Below, piece by piece: positions 44,430 through 54,709 of a stretch of DNA of 64,000 bases. The DNA is taken from positions 11,408,001 to 11,472,000 of the forward strand of contig JBHGNT010000015.1 of the NCBI GenBank assembly GCA_043228905.1, read 5' to 3'. The notes beneath the pieces are model-generated. The model was not told the origin of the DNA, searched no databases, and saw only the letters and a program-made list of their open reading frames with translations. Within the stretch, counting starts at the first letter, position 1. Every line of letters begins with the position of its first letter. The position numbers and the translations under genes were made by a program. The DNA is from Azolla caroliniana. Taxonomy: Eukaryota > Polypodiophyta.

Positions 44430-44751
44430 AGGAGTGATCATGAATGTATATTTGGCTATTAAGTGTAACTACATTCCGCTTGTAACAAATCGAGTAATAT
44501 AAAATCATGTGTTTTGAATTCTTATGATTTCTAAAAAATTGTTTCTTATAAAATAACATTGGTTGTGAAGTTTGTGATATAAATTGAGAATGTATCTTTT
44601 TGAAATTCGTCTTTTTTTAGTTACTTCTAAATCACGAAAATAGTGGATTTTTAACCTTTTTCATAGTATGTTTGAACATGTATGATACTGGTATCAATGT
44701 GTTTTGTAAAATCATTGAAAACCCCTAAAATTTCCCTTATCCTTCCATTTA
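44430..44751. other. Right subterminal region of the transposon
   Basis: AT-rich 3' flank of the transposase gene. TGGAAGGAT next to the right inverted repeat is present twice in direct orientation (rather than as a hairpin as on the left). No coding sequence. Confidence 0.6.
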
Positions 44752-44786
44752 TGCGCGATCCTTCCACTTGTGAACGCGAACGTGTT
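44752..44786 (-). repeat. Right terminal inverted repeat (35 bp)
   Basis: Its reverse complement starts AACACGTTCGCGTTCACAAG and matches 35538-35572 with a single C/T difference at position 30. It is followed by CTCTCTCT. Confidence 0.93.
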
Positions 44787-44794
44787 CTCTCTCT
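44787..44794. repeat. Target site duplication, right
   Basis: CTCTCTCT is identical to 35530-35537 on the far side of the element. It is followed by the rest of the interrupted LTR. Confidence 0.65.
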
Positions 44795-44948
44795 CTGTCC
44801 ATCTCAATCTTTCTCTCGCCATATCAATCTCTCTCAATCTATATTAAATACTTTCTCGCTACAGCTAGTACAAACTTCGAATCCTTCCGATCCAGGACCC
44901 CGGCAATTCCGCCTCACGATCCGCACATAGAGATGGATTTTCACGACA

Positions 44949-45340
44949 ACGTACTGGACCGACTAGGAGAATCGGCAAAATGACAGTAAGGGTTTCTACA
45001 AACTTAACAAAGAAAGCATTGTTATGGTTCACGAGGACCTTACGCAGGATTATTAAGCCTTGGCCGATCGCCAGTTCGAGGAGATCGCGCAATTTCTAGA
45101 GGAGTTCGGAGATAGCTAGCTCGACACCTCCCTCCAACTTCAGGCATACGAAAATGAGCAGAGGCAAGCAGAAGAAGTGCCTCCATCATACTCCTCGACA
45201 GCGACTCCGGTGAGGACACAATGGAAGACCACAAGCTACCGGAAGACGAAGCCCCGACAATCACTGTCAGAACAAAGCAAGAGATTGAACGATTGAAGGA
45301 AGGTATAAGAGAATAAAAGAAAAGAGGAGAATGGATTGAT
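44949..45340 (+). pseudogene. Remnant of gypsy E accessory ORF
   Basis: A plus-strand frame reads D-stop-ENRQNDSKGFYKL-KESI and then DLTQDY-ALADRQFEE. This matches the minus-strand accessory frame at about 59295-59130, including the same TAG in place of a probable tryptophan. It abuts the solo LTR on the left and the family C polyprotein on the right, so it is a fragment caught between insertions. There is no primer site after the LTR, consistent with that LTR being solo. Confidence 0.6.
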
Positions 45341-45349
45341 AAGGGAAGA

Positions 45350-48202
45350 GTGGATTTGTTTCCTACTGAATTACCGCTTACTTTACCACCTAAACGTAAT
45401 GTGGACCATCAAATTGAACTCATCCCTGGGGCTGCTCCTGTGAGCATTCCACCTTACCGACTTAGTCGATTAGAAGAGGATGAGATCACTAAACAACTTA
45501 AGGAATACTTGAGTATGGGCCACATTAGGTATAGTAAATCACCTTGGGGTGCGCCAGTTCTATTAGTCAAGAAGAAGGAAGGTTCGTGGCGAATGTGTAT
45601 CAATTATCGCCGTTTGAATAAAATGACAATTAAGAATGCATATCCATTACATCGTGCCGATGATTTGATTGATCGTTTGCACGGGGCTCGATATTTTACG
45701 AAAATTGACTTACGAACTGGTTATCATCAGATTCGCATCGCCGAGGATGATATTCCTAAAACCGCTTTTCGTACGCGCTATGGCCATTATGAGTTTTTAG
45801 TCATGCCGTTTGGGTTGACTAATGCTCCAGCCACATTCCAACAAGCGATGAATGATGTTTTCCGAGATCAACTCGGTGATTTTGTTGTCGTCTTCTTGGA
45901 TGATATTTTGATATATAGCCGTACCTTGCAAGATCATGTTCAACATGTTCGATTTGTTTTGCGAAAGTTGCGTGACAACTCTTTCTATGCAAAACATTCA
46001 AAATGTGACTTCTTCCAAAAATCTATTGTGTACCTAGGTCATTTAATTACAGAAAATGGCGTTGAAATTGAACCTTCTCGTATTGAAAAGGTTAAACTTT
46101 GGCCCATTCCTCGTAATATTCGTGAACTTAGATCATTCTTAGGGTTTGTTGGATTTTTACGAAAATCAATTCGTAACTATTCCAAATTGACTACGCCATT
46201 AACTGACCTTTTAAAAGGTCATCCACGTAAGTCTGTCAAACCAATTTCATGGAATGAACAACTTGACAAATCATTTGAGACACTCAAGGAGCATGTGTGT
46301 CAGGCTCCCACTCTTCTATTACCAGACCCTTCTAAGCCTTTCTCAATTGAAACCGATGCTAGTGATTATGCTATTGGTGCAGTTCTTTATCAAGGTGGTC
46401 ACCCTATTGCTTTTGAAAGTAAGAAGCTTGATGCTGCTCAATCTCGGTATTCCGTTCAAGAGAAAGAGTTGTTTGCGGTGATACACGCACTTAAAACATG
46501 GAGGCACTATCTCTATGGAAATAAATTTGTGGTTACAACAGACCATCAATCATTAAAGTATTTTTGTGACCAGCCCGATCTTGTTGGTCGTAAAGGCCGT
46601 TGGGCTGACCTTATGCAAGATTTTGATTTTTCCATACGCTATCGCAAGGGTTCTATGAACACCGTTGCTGATGCTCTTAGTCGCATTAAAGAAGTTAACA
46701 TGCTTAGCTTCACGGAAATAAAATCTGATCTTTTAGATCACCTTCGAGGGAAATACCTTGATGACAGTTATTTCTCAAAATACTGGACGAAAGCCGAATC
46801 TGGTTTAGATGCCGATACTAGCACCCTACCCTCGAAGGCGACCTTTCACATTACAAACAATTTGCTCTACCGTAGTGGAAAGGTCTGTGTTCCAGATTTA
46901 CCAAATGTTAAACAGAAAATTTTTCATGAATGTCATGATGCACCATCTGCTGGTCATCCTGGAATACAACGCACACTCGTTCTCATCTCGTGTACTTTTT
47001 TCTGGCCTAAGATGCGCTCGGACGTGCATAAATACGTAACTCAATGCTTACAATGTCAGATTAATAAGTCGGAACGACTTAAAGCTGCTGGTCTTTTACA
47101 TCCCTTAGATATTCCCAACAATAAATGGGAAAGTATCTCGATGGATTTTATTGTTAGTTTACCTCGTACACAAAGGGGTCATGATGCCATATGGGTTGTC
47201 GTTGACAGGCTAACAAAATTAGCTAGATTTATTCCTACAAAAACCACGGTAACCGCTCAACAGTTGGCTTATCAATTTGTTGATGAGTTATTTCGTTTTT
47301 ATGGATTACCGATGGATATTGTTAGTGATCGAGATTCCAAGTTTACTAGTGACTTTTGGACTCAGGTCTTTAAGAAACTAGAAACTACGTTGAGCATGAG
47401 TTCCGCAGATCATCCTCAGTCTGATGGACAAACTGAACGAGTTAATCAAATTATTGAGGACATGCTTCGAGCTTATGTAGCAAAAACCCCTTCTAAGTGG
47501 GAGCAATACCTTCCTATCTTAGAATTTGCCTATAATAGCTCTAAACATACATCCACTGGATATAGTCCTTTTATGTTGATGTATGGTTTTCAGCCACGTG
47601 CCCCAGTTGATGTCACGATTCATCGTGATACATTAGACAGTACACGCAATTTTTTGCAAGACATGAACCAAATGTTGCATATTGCCAAAGAAAATGTCAA
47701 GACAGCTCAAGATCGTGCTCGATTTTATGCTGATCAGGATAGACGTCCTCGTGCATTTCCTATTGGTCAAAAAGTTTTTTTGCGTGTCCCGACTGATTCT
47801 ACGTCATTATCTACGGGCAAGTGCGCTAAGTTAGCCCCACGATATTGTGGCCCATTTGAAATCCTTAAGCGAGTTGGGTCATCTGCTTATCACCTTGCCT
47901 TACCTCGTAACGTTGGTATTCATCCTGTTTTTCACGTCAGTCGTCTAAAACCATTTTTAGGCTCTGGTGATAACACCATCACAATCCAAGATCTTGTAAC
48001 ATTAGAGGATTTTTCTTACAAACCTCATGTTCCTGAACGAATTCTTGATTCTCGTACTAAACGTTTACGTTCTAAAGAGATTCGGCTATTCAAGATCAAA
48101 TGGATGGATAAACCTATTGATGATGCCACATGGGAACGCGAGCATTCGCTTAAGGCACAATTTCCTCACTTTATATTGCAAGAGTGCAATCTTTTGAAGT
48201 AG
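45350..48202 (+). CDS. Gypsy (chromovirus) family C Pol: RT, RNase H, integrase, chromodomain
   Basis: An uninterrupted 950-codon frame. RT: KKKEGSWRMCINYRRLN, KIDLRTGYHQIRI, MPFGLTNAPATFQ and the catalytic box FLDDILIYS (D184/D185). RNase H: ETDASDYAIGAVLYQ (about 334), KELFAVIHALKTWRHYL, DHQSLKYF, VADALSR. Integrase: HHCC zinc finger (about 525-570), catalytic D in SMDFIVSLP (about 599), D in VSDRDSKF (about 658), E in DGQTERVNQ (about 695). The C-terminus (about 890-945) is a chromodomain (ILDSRTKRLR, then IKWMDKP-DDATWE), which targets integration to marked chromatin. Gag and protease are missing upstream; the frame begins just after the protease. Openness implies recent origin. Confidence 0.93.
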   Translation: MDLFPTELPLTLPPKRNVDHQIELIPGAAPVSIPPYRLSRLEEDEITKQLKEYLSMGHIRYSKSPWGAPVLLVKKKEGSWRMCINYRRLNKMTIKNAYPLHRADDLIDRLHGARYFTKIDLRTGYHQIRIAEDDIPKTAFRTRYGHYEFLVMPFGLTNAPATFQQAMNDVFRDQLGDFVVVFLDDILIYSRTLQDHVQHVRFVLRKLRDNSFYAKHSKCDFFQKSIVYLGHLITENGVEIEPSRIEKVKLWPIPRNIRELRSFLGFVGFLRKSIRNYSKLTTPLTDLLKGHPRKSVKPISWNEQLDKSFETLKEHVCQAPTLLLPDPSKPFSIETDASDYAIGAVLYQGGHPIAFESKKLDAAQSRYSVQEKELFAVIHALKTWRHYLYGNKFVVTTDHQSLKYFCDQPDLVGRKGRWADLMQDFDFSIRYRKGSMNTVADALSRIKEVNMLSFTEIKSDLLDHLRGKYLDDSYFSKYWTKAESGLDADTSTLPSKATFHITNNLLYRSGKVCVPDLPNVKQKIFHECHDAPSAGHPGIQRTLVLISCTFFWPKMRSDVHKYVTQCLQCQINKSERLKAAGLLHPLDIPNNKWESISMDFIVSLPRTQRGHDAIWVVVDRLTKLARFIPTKTTVTAQQLAYQFVDELFRFYGLPMDIVSDRDSKFTSDFWTQVFKKLETTLSMSSADHPQSDGQTERVNQIIEDMLRAYVAKTPSKWEQYLPILEFAYNSSKHTSTGYSPFMLMYGFQPRAPVDVTIHRDTLDSTRNFLQDMNQMLHIAKENVKTAQDRARFYADQDRRPRAFPIGQKVFLRVPTDSTSLSTGKCAKLAPRYCGPFEILKRVGSSAYHLALPRNVGIHPVFHVSRLKPFLGSGDNTITIQDLVTLEDFSYKPHVPERILDSRTKRLRSKEIRLFKIKWMDKPIDDATWEREHSLKAQFPHFILQECNLLK

Positions 48203-48209
48203 GGGAGTA
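48196..48209 (+). promoter_or_regulatory. Gypsy C2 polypurine tract
   Basis: TGAAGTAGGGGAGTA lies directly before the LTR at 48210. It also contains the stop codon of Pol. Confidence 0.8.
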
Positions 48210-48680
48210 TGTTATGTACACATAACGTTGGTGAGGGTAGGTCACTAATATTTACATTAGTGAAGGGTATGTTCACTATTATTAAAAAGGGGACTAATGA
48301 TTGGATAGAATGAATGATATGTGCATGCACTATCATGATTTAGACAACCAATGAATAGAGAGCCTTTTAGAAAGGCACATCTATTCAAGGGGCCTAGGAA
48401 AAGGTATAAATATGAGGCTTAGCTACCCTCATAGGGATCACGTCGGAAGGCTGCTGTCGTAGACACCGGTGGTGCGGGCTAGGCTTTCGTCTCGACGATC
48501 GTGTTTATCTCTTCCAAGGTATTATTCATCCTAATATCCGGCGGTATGGGACGTCGGTGGTAGGTTGGCTATGTCTAGATCATAGCTCGGGGGTGGTCGG
48601 GTGGAACGGGTTCTTCTATCCAATCTATTTTCTTCCTTTTTACTTGATTTGGTCTATTGATTAGTAATAGACTCTTAACA
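48210..48680 (+). repeat. Gypsy family C 3' LTR (C2)
   Basis: This 471-bp LTR begins TGTTATGTACACATAAC and ends GACTCTTAACA. A GGTATAAATATGAGG promoter box is near 48401. It matches 14098-14561 and 51756-52227. No 5' partner is present for this copy. Confidence 0.92.
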
Positions 48681-48699
48681 TGTGGCAAGGCTCCAAAAG

Positions 48700-49750
48700 A
48701 GAGCTGTGAAAGATTGGATGAAGCCGCAAATTTGCAGGAAGATCAAGACAGAATGTTGCATCATTAATCCTCTCTGTAATGACAAAAGGACCCAAGCAGT
48801 TTATAATCTAGCTTATCACATGGTCGAGTAGTCTTTATGTGACGGCATAACAACCATACCCGATCACCAAACTTGAATGGAGACGGAAAACAATGTCGAT
48901 CTACATGGGCCTTACGTCTGGCTTGAGCTTTCTGAATATGTGAAGATAACTCAGATTGGAGGTGTTGGAATCGGTGGAGGTGTTGCTCTGCACTACGGTT
49001 TGGTGAGATCATTGGAATGTCCAAGAGACACCATCGAGAATGGTTGCCAGTACAGGCATAGAAAGGTGTGACCTTGTAGAAGAGTGTACGGTGTTATTGT
49101 ACACAAACTCTGCAAGATGGAATATATGACTCCAATCATCTTGTTGATAACTGATGAAGCATTGAAGATACTGCTCAAGTGTTTGATTTGTGTGCTCTGT
49201 TTGGCCATCAATTTCAGGATGATATGCTAAAGAGAGTTTGCAAGAGATTCAGAGCCCGTTACATAGGTGCTTCCAAAAGTGAGAGATAAATTGCGGACCA
49301 CAATCACTAATTATGTCGTTTGGAAGACCATGATGGTGAAATACTTCACGCATAATGATATCTGTTGTTTCTTGTCTAGTGATTCTCTGTACGCTGGACA
49401 AAAAATGTGCCATCTTGGTAAATCAATCCACTATGGTTAAAATAGCATCAAAACCCTATGAAGGTGATTTGGACCAAGGTGGGCGAAGACATCCTTAGCA
49501 AAACCATCATAGTGAAGTTGTTATCGAATAGTATCAAGAAGACTTGAATCCAGTGGCGTGGCACTAACCGTGGTTGCTTGTAGTTTTTGCTGGACCAAGG
49601 AGAACTTGCTTTTGATTGTCGAAAGCGGGATCTCCAGGGCGAAGTGCCAAATATGAGCATCGAGATAAAGCATCTTCTTGCCCTTGTTGTTGTTGGCATA
49701 AAAGGCTGACTTCTTCCAAGTTGTATCCGTCCGAGTGTGAACTCGTCAAT
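48700..49750 (-). pseudogene. Gypsy integrase fragment (family D)
   Basis: The minus strand reads, with frame shifts, FTKMAHF, LPNDIISDCGPQFIS-FW, a decayed [33 protein letters not shown] and finally KAHVDRHC-P--FGDRVWL (frame 49024-48764). These are the second and third catalytic regions and C-terminal domain of a gypsy integrase different from family C. The region near 49448-49749 is the zinc domain or linker and is heavily decayed. Confidence 0.75.
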
Positions 49751-49990
49751 AAGTTAGGGCTTAGTATATAAGCGAATTCCTAACATTGTATAGAAAAAAA
49801 AAGAGTGACAAAGGGACGAAGTGTGTGTGCATTGTATCACAGTGAGAGAGTGAGAACAAAGCAAAAAAGCTTTCCATTAGAGCTTGCACTATGTAAGTCC
49901 ATGCCCATTCTATTTTTCTTTCTGTGTTGTTTGTTGTGGAGAACTGACAACAGATCCACACACGTTTTCGCAAACCGCACTCATTACCAA
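49751..49990 (+). repeat. Probable copia 2 5' LTR, partial
   Basis: Sequence between the gypsy D fragment and a primer-site-like CTTGTATCAGAG at 49994-50005. It includes an A-run and pyrimidine-rich stretches. The matching 3' LTR is not in the window, so the ends are uncertain. Confidence 0.4.
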
Positions 49991-50092
49991 CAACTTGTAT
50001 CAGAGACAATCTCTGTTGTTCGACAGCAACAGACAAACAGAAGAAGCTGAAAGAAAAGACCAGGTCAGAAATCTCAAGTTCACAAACAGAAT

Positions 50093-50794
50093 ATGGCTTC
50101 AACATCCGGAACAAGAGTTGAAATCAGAAAATTCGACAGCAAAAACTTTGCCTTGTGGAAGAAGATGATGCAAGATGTGCTGATCATTTGAAGACAAGTC
50201 AAAGCCATTCAACATAGTGAAAAACCTGCTTCAATGACAGCCGAGGAGTGGAGATCAACGGATGAAATTGCAAGCTCCACCATCCGAATGCATCTGGCCA
50301 AAAATGTCTATTTCAACATGGCAAAAGAGACGACTGTGTTCTCATTGTGGGAGAAGTTACAGGCCATTTATGAAAAGACGTCCTCATCTTCAAAACTGAT
50401 TTTGATCAAACAACTGTTCAACATGAAGATGAGAGAGACCGATTCGGCAAACTCCCACATCAACACCTTCAATCGAGTGTTGTCTGAGCTCTCATCACAA
50501 GGGATCAACTTTGAAGAAAAAGTGAAAGCCCTTGCCCTCCTATCGGGCTTGCCGGCGAGTTGGGAGGTATTCTGCACGACATACGCTAATAGCCGACCGA
50601 TCCTAAACTTGAAAGAAACAATTGGCCAAGTCCTCATAGAGGACATCAGGCGAAAATCGATGGGACTAACCATCGATGAGTCGGCAGAAGCCCATCATTC
50701 GACCGAGTTGTTCGACTCTCTCGGTCGAACAAAAGAACAAGCCGACAAAACCGATCGACGCTACAGCCGATCGAAAACAAGGGGTGGCCGATAG
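50093..50794 (+). pseudogene. Copia 2 Gag
   Basis: ATG 50093 starts a copia Gag (VEIRKFDSKNFALWKKMM), interrupted at codon 33 by TGA (50189-50191) and continuing to TAG 50792-50794. It has ALWEKL-type text (here SLWEKLQAIYEK), LIKQLFNMKM, INTFNRVLSEL and LLSGLPASWE, the usual UBN2-type Gag pattern. About 234 codons before the next stop. Confidence 0.85.
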
Positions 50795-50803
50795 TGGTCG
50801 AAG

Positions 50804-51592
50804 TTGAAAACGGGCCGATCAAGCGAGTACTGCACACACTGCAAGAAAGCTGGCCACAATGTTTCTGACTGCTGGTCATTAAAAAGAAACAAGAGAGATC
50901 GGCGATCTGAGCGGAATCGGGGACGTTCCGACTCGGACCACTCTCTAGTCGGCAACCAGATCAATGTTGCCGACACCCGATCCAGAGAAATCCTCTCCTT
51001 AGAGGACTCAATGATCGGAGAAGTCCTTTATAGTGCACAAGTTGCACACACGTGGCTACTAAACTCTGGCCCCACATTTCACGTGACCCCCAACATTGAA
51101 TGGTTCTTGAACTATTCAACCGACGCCAGCGGCACAGTCCGACTGGGAAATGGGCAGGAGTGCAAGATAGCCGGAACCGGGGAGGTTCCCATCAGATTTT
51201 CAAAGGGCAACACAATAACCCTGCACCGAGTTCGGCACATACCTGATCTAAAGAGGAGTCTGGTCTCCATCAGCATGTTAGCCGAAGACGGGTATCGAAC
51301 AACTCTACACGAGTCGACATGGGTGATCAGCCGAGGAAACCTCAAAATTGGTAGTGGGCACAAGTATAATAATCTATACCCATTGATGGCGATCAACCCT
51401 GAAGGGGCCATGAACGTAGCCGAGAAAACCGACCCGAACCTATGGCATGGCCAACTTGGCCACATGTCTCAAGCCGAACTTGATCAGTTGATGTCGGTCG
51501 GCTACATCCTGAAACTCCAGGCAAAGACGGCCTTCTGCGAGCATTGTCGATATGGGAAACAGACCCGAAGTCTGCACTCTCTCCACTATTAG
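50804..51592 (+). pseudogene. Copia 2 zinc knuckle, protease and pre-integrase
   Basis: The frame opens with a CX2CX4HX4C knuckle (CTHCKKAGHNVSDC). The protease active site reads WLLNSGPTFHV at about 51054, with Asn replacing the catalytic Asp. The pre-integrase domain follows: LWHGQLGHMSQAELDQL and FCEHCRYGKQ. The frame stops at TAG 51590 and continues in integrase text. The N-for-D change would inactivate the protease. Confidence 0.85.
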
Positions 51593-51755
51593 ATGGTACG
51601 ACAGCCCCTATAGCTCGTGCACATAGACATATGTGGGCCCATGCCAAACCGATCACTGGGAGGCTCCTGGTACTTCATCACATTCATAGATGACTGTACA
51701 CGGAAAGTTTGGGCATACTCCATCAAGTCCAAAGATTAAGTGCTCGAGGTCTTCA
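51593..51755 (+). pseudogene. Copia 2 integrase start (truncated)
   Basis: [24 protein letters not shown] is the beginning of the copia integrase core, including the first catalytic Asp and the FIDD motif. It is cut off at 51755 by a reverse-oriented gypsy C LTR. Confidence 0.85.
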
Positions 51756-52227
51756 TGTTAAGAGTCTATTACTAATCAATAGACCAAAGTAAAGTAAAAG
51801 AAGGAAAATAGATTGGATAGAAGAACCTGTTCCACCCAACCACCCCCGAGCTATGATCTAGACATAGCCAACCTACCACCGACGTCCCATACCGCCGGAT
51901 ATTAGGATGACTAATACCTTGGAAGAGATAAACACGATGTTGAGACGAAAGCCTAGCCCACACCACCGGTGTCTGAGACAGCAGCCTTCCAACGTACTGT
52001 CCTTATGAGGGTAGTTAAGGCTCATGTTTATACCTTTTCCTAGGCCCCTTGACTAGATGTGCCTTTCTAAAAGGCTCTCCATTCATTGGTTGTCCAAATC
52101 ATGATAGTGCATGCACCTATCATTCCTTCTATCCAATCATTAGTCCCCTTTTAAACATTAGTGAACATACCCTTTACTAATGTAAATATTAGTGACCTAC
52201 CCTCACCAATGTTATGTGTACATAACA
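51756..52227 (-). repeat. Gypsy family C 3' LTR (C3)
   Basis: A 472-bp minus-strand LTR, TGTTATGTACACATAAC... to ...GACTCTTAACA, very similar to 48210-48680. The polypurine tract lies at plus 52228-52241. Confidence 0.92.
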
Positions 52228-52524
52228 TACTCCCCTACTTCAAAAGTTTACACTCTTGCAATATAAAGTGAGGAAATTGTGCCTTAAGAGTATGCTCGCG
52301 TTCCCATGGGGCATCATCAATAGGTTTATCCATCCATTTGACCTTGAATAATCGAATCTCTTTAGAATGTAAACGTTTAGTACGAGAATCAAGAATTCAT
52401 TTAGGAACATGAGATTTGTAAGAAAAAACCTCTAATGTTACAAGATCTTGGATTGTGATGGTGTTATCACCAAAGCCTAAAAATGGTTTTAGACAACTGA
52501 CGTGAAAAACGGGATGAATATTGT
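52228..52524 (-). pseudogene. Gypsy family C Pol C-terminus (C3)
   Basis: The minus strand encodes IHPVFHVS-LKPFLGFGDN, VTLEVFSYKSHVP and the decayed chromodomain, matching the last about 95 residues of the 45350 polyprotein. Upstream sequence is replaced at 52524 by another LTR. Confidence 0.85.
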
Positions 52525-52868
52525 TGTTGGGGTGGGAGGTGAAGCCTAGAACGGCTTCACCCCCCTCCCAAGGGGGGTTACGTGTGAGGGAAAGAGAGAA
52601 GTAAAGAAAATAGAGAATGACACAAAATGAGAGGGGGGGAAATGTATATCTATTACATGCCCATACGAGGTTTATATAATACATCCAATGTAACGGTTAC
52701 ATGACCGTTATAAATAAGACCGTTACACATTCTTGTACACATGCACATAATTGTGCATGTGTCCATACACATACTCATCCTCAGAGACTCATTTACTTTA
52801 CACATACACATCAACCACATCATTACACCTACCCTTATGCCGCCCCGTATATTCTTATGAGGGTAACA
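52525..52868 (-). repeat. Gypsy E-type 3' LTR (minus)
   Basis: On the minus strand this begins TGTTACCCTCATAAG, has TATATAAAC at about 52670 and ends CACCCCAACA, about 344 bp. The 3' part (plus 52525-52645) is the reverse complement of 54775-54911, and the terminal 50 bp fold into a hairpin (GGTGAAGCC/GGCTTCACC). The internal flank GCACTATCCCACAGGCGTGC also precedes the LTR at 58132-58512. Confidence 0.65.
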
Positions 52869-54570
52869 CATGGCACGCCTGTGGGATAGTGCATTGCACG
52901 GTGAACCCACTCGCCATGGCAACACTTCTTGACCGGAACTCCATCGGTCATCTCAACGGTCGGAAATCCGTCGACCGGATCACTGCTCTACGATCGGTAA
53001 CTTCGATCAAAGCTTTTCTTGACTCGAACCTTCTCGTTCGGTGAGCACAAGTCACGATTGGATCATACACCAATGGCTAGTTCAATGTGGCATGGATCGT
53101 GAAATCGTGTTGTGCGTTGGGTTTTATGTTTTATGTTTTATACACCTTGGTCTTTCGAATTTTTATTTTCACCCTCAAGTTTTTAAAAATTTATCGTATG
53201 CCCTCCGATCTTTGAATTTTTCTTATGATTCCCTCGAGCTTTTGAAATCATTCACTATGCCCTCTCTTTTTGAGTTTTTGAAAGTCTCTTTTCTATCCTT
53301 GAGCTTTCAAAGTTTTGTGAAATGCCCTTATCTTTTTTCTTTTTCTTCTTTCTTCTATTTCTTCTTCTTTTGATTGTTTATCGTGATTTTCTATACCATC
53401 TTCTGTTCTAATTCTTGCTTCTTGCTTTCTTGCTTCTTGCTTCCTTGTCGACATTGCTTGCTTGTTGTGCAATTTCATCTTCTTCTTTGTATTTCTTGGC
53501 TCTTCTTCTTTATATTTTGTGGTAATTCTCTCTGTCTTCATTTCTCTGTGTCTTCCCTGCCACTTCCAGGGTTCCATTCTTTCCTTCCTTGCTTCCTTGC
53601 CGCTTCGTCTTCTGCTAACTCTGTCTAGCCGCTCGTTTTCTCTCCGACCAGTCCCTACCGTCTAACGGCCGGCTCTATTTTGGGCCGTCTCTCAGTCTGG
53701 CTGGTTATATGACCCCCTAGCCGGACTGGCTGTTCGGCTGGCTGTTGGCACCGACTGTCACCGTCTATCCGGTGCTCTATCTGTCCGACTCCATCCGTCG
53801 TCCACCGGGTTGTCGCTATCCGGCGGACGGTTCTATTCGACGTCGTCTATGGTTGCTAGACGCCGGTTGTCTGGCCGTCTGTCGGCCTTTTTCATTTGCT
53901 GGTCGTCTCTTAGCTGTTACTCGACTGTCGGCCATCCCTGAATGCGGCATGTTGTCGGAGCTCACAATGAGTGCACACATTTCTCTGTTGATGAATACTA
54001 GGTGCTTCATCATGTCCACCGATAGGAGATACGCAACGCACCCTATGCAATAGATGTTGAAGGACTTGGTGTCTGATCCCATTTTGTACTTGTTGATTAC
54101 CATAGGTGAGAGTGACAGAGGTTAATAGAAGAGGGAATAGTTGATTGCCCATAATGGCACAAGGATGAAGGCCGCCATGTCCACACCTACAAACTGCCCT
54201 CGTTTTTCATGGATCTAAAAGACAGTCTCCTTCTGCAATGACCAAAATACAACTTGTGGTAGCAACATGTTGCAGCAAGGTAAAATGATCTTGCATGTTG
54301 ATCTTCAGAGCAAGAAGATAACCAATAAGGGGGTGTAGATAGTTGGATGAGACGATGATCTGAGACTAGGACAATTAGAATCACAATAGTAGCTTGCTTT
54401 TGTTGTAGTTAATGAAGAAGCAAAATCAGAAATCATTTTTGAAGAGGATTAACACACATGCGGGACAGAAACCTTGTGCTCCCTGACCACACTAAACAAC
54501 CAAGAACAAGCAGAAGTTTAGGGTTATGAGAAAGAGAAATAGATAGACTTCCTCTCAAGGGGTAGTGTGG
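52869..54570. other. Non-coding repeat DNA; diverged ~30-bp tandem repeat at 53150-53335
   Basis: The left part is probably the internal 3' end of the minus gypsy E-type element. At about 53150-53335, five to six diverged units of about 30 bp each start with a CCCT(C/T) block followed by GAGCTTT(T/C)(G/A)AA. The stretch 53335-53640 is pyrimidine-rich (CTT repeats). Open frames here follow from composition and no product is recognised. Confidence 0.5.
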
Positions 54571-54709
54571 AGATCTCCATCACAGTTTGCCTGTCACACA
54601 GACAGTCCACGTACAAACCACACTCTCCAACACAGATACAAATAGACACGGAGAGAGGGAGAGAAGGAGGGATTAGTTAGGGATTAGTGATGCAGCGGGA
54701 GAGTGAGGG

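Larger units (their letters stand above)
35538..44786. mobile_element. DNA transposon carrying a ParB-DNA methyltransferase and a DUF7869-type transposase
   Basis: This 9,249-bp element is bounded by 35-bp terminal inverted repeats (35538-35572 and 44752-44786, one mismatch). An 8-bp CTCTCTCT lies on both outer sides (35530-35537, 44787-44794). It interrupts a solo LTR that can be rejoined across it. Contents: a six-exon minus-strand ParB-methyltransferase gene, a 51-bp-period palindrome array, and a plus-strand RNase H-like transposase gene, divergently arranged. An 8-bp duplication fits superfamilies such as hAT or KDZ, but the CT-rich target makes the exact length uncertain. I cannot assign a named superfamily. 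Confidence 0.9.
34582..44948 (+). repeat. Solo LTR of gypsy B family, split by the ParB-methyltransferase transposon
   Basis: The left part 34582-35537 begins TGTCATGATGTTTC. The right part 44795-44948 ends TTTTCACGACA. Joined, they align with the LTR at 22484-23548 over the last about 480 bp. ACGT flanks both ends (34578-34581 and 44949-44952), consistent with the family's 4-bp duplication. Internal features are an antisense tRNA-like segment (about 34640-34705), a (TC)n run (about 34965-35019) and CATGCAT-rich repeats near 35320. The transposon 35538-44786 lies within it. Confidence 0.75.

Noticed and set aside
53041-53665. Hydrophobic Phe/Leu/Ser-rich frames that look like membrane proteins
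   Set aside because: They derive from CTT-rich low-complexity DNA; there is no start context, motif or conservation.
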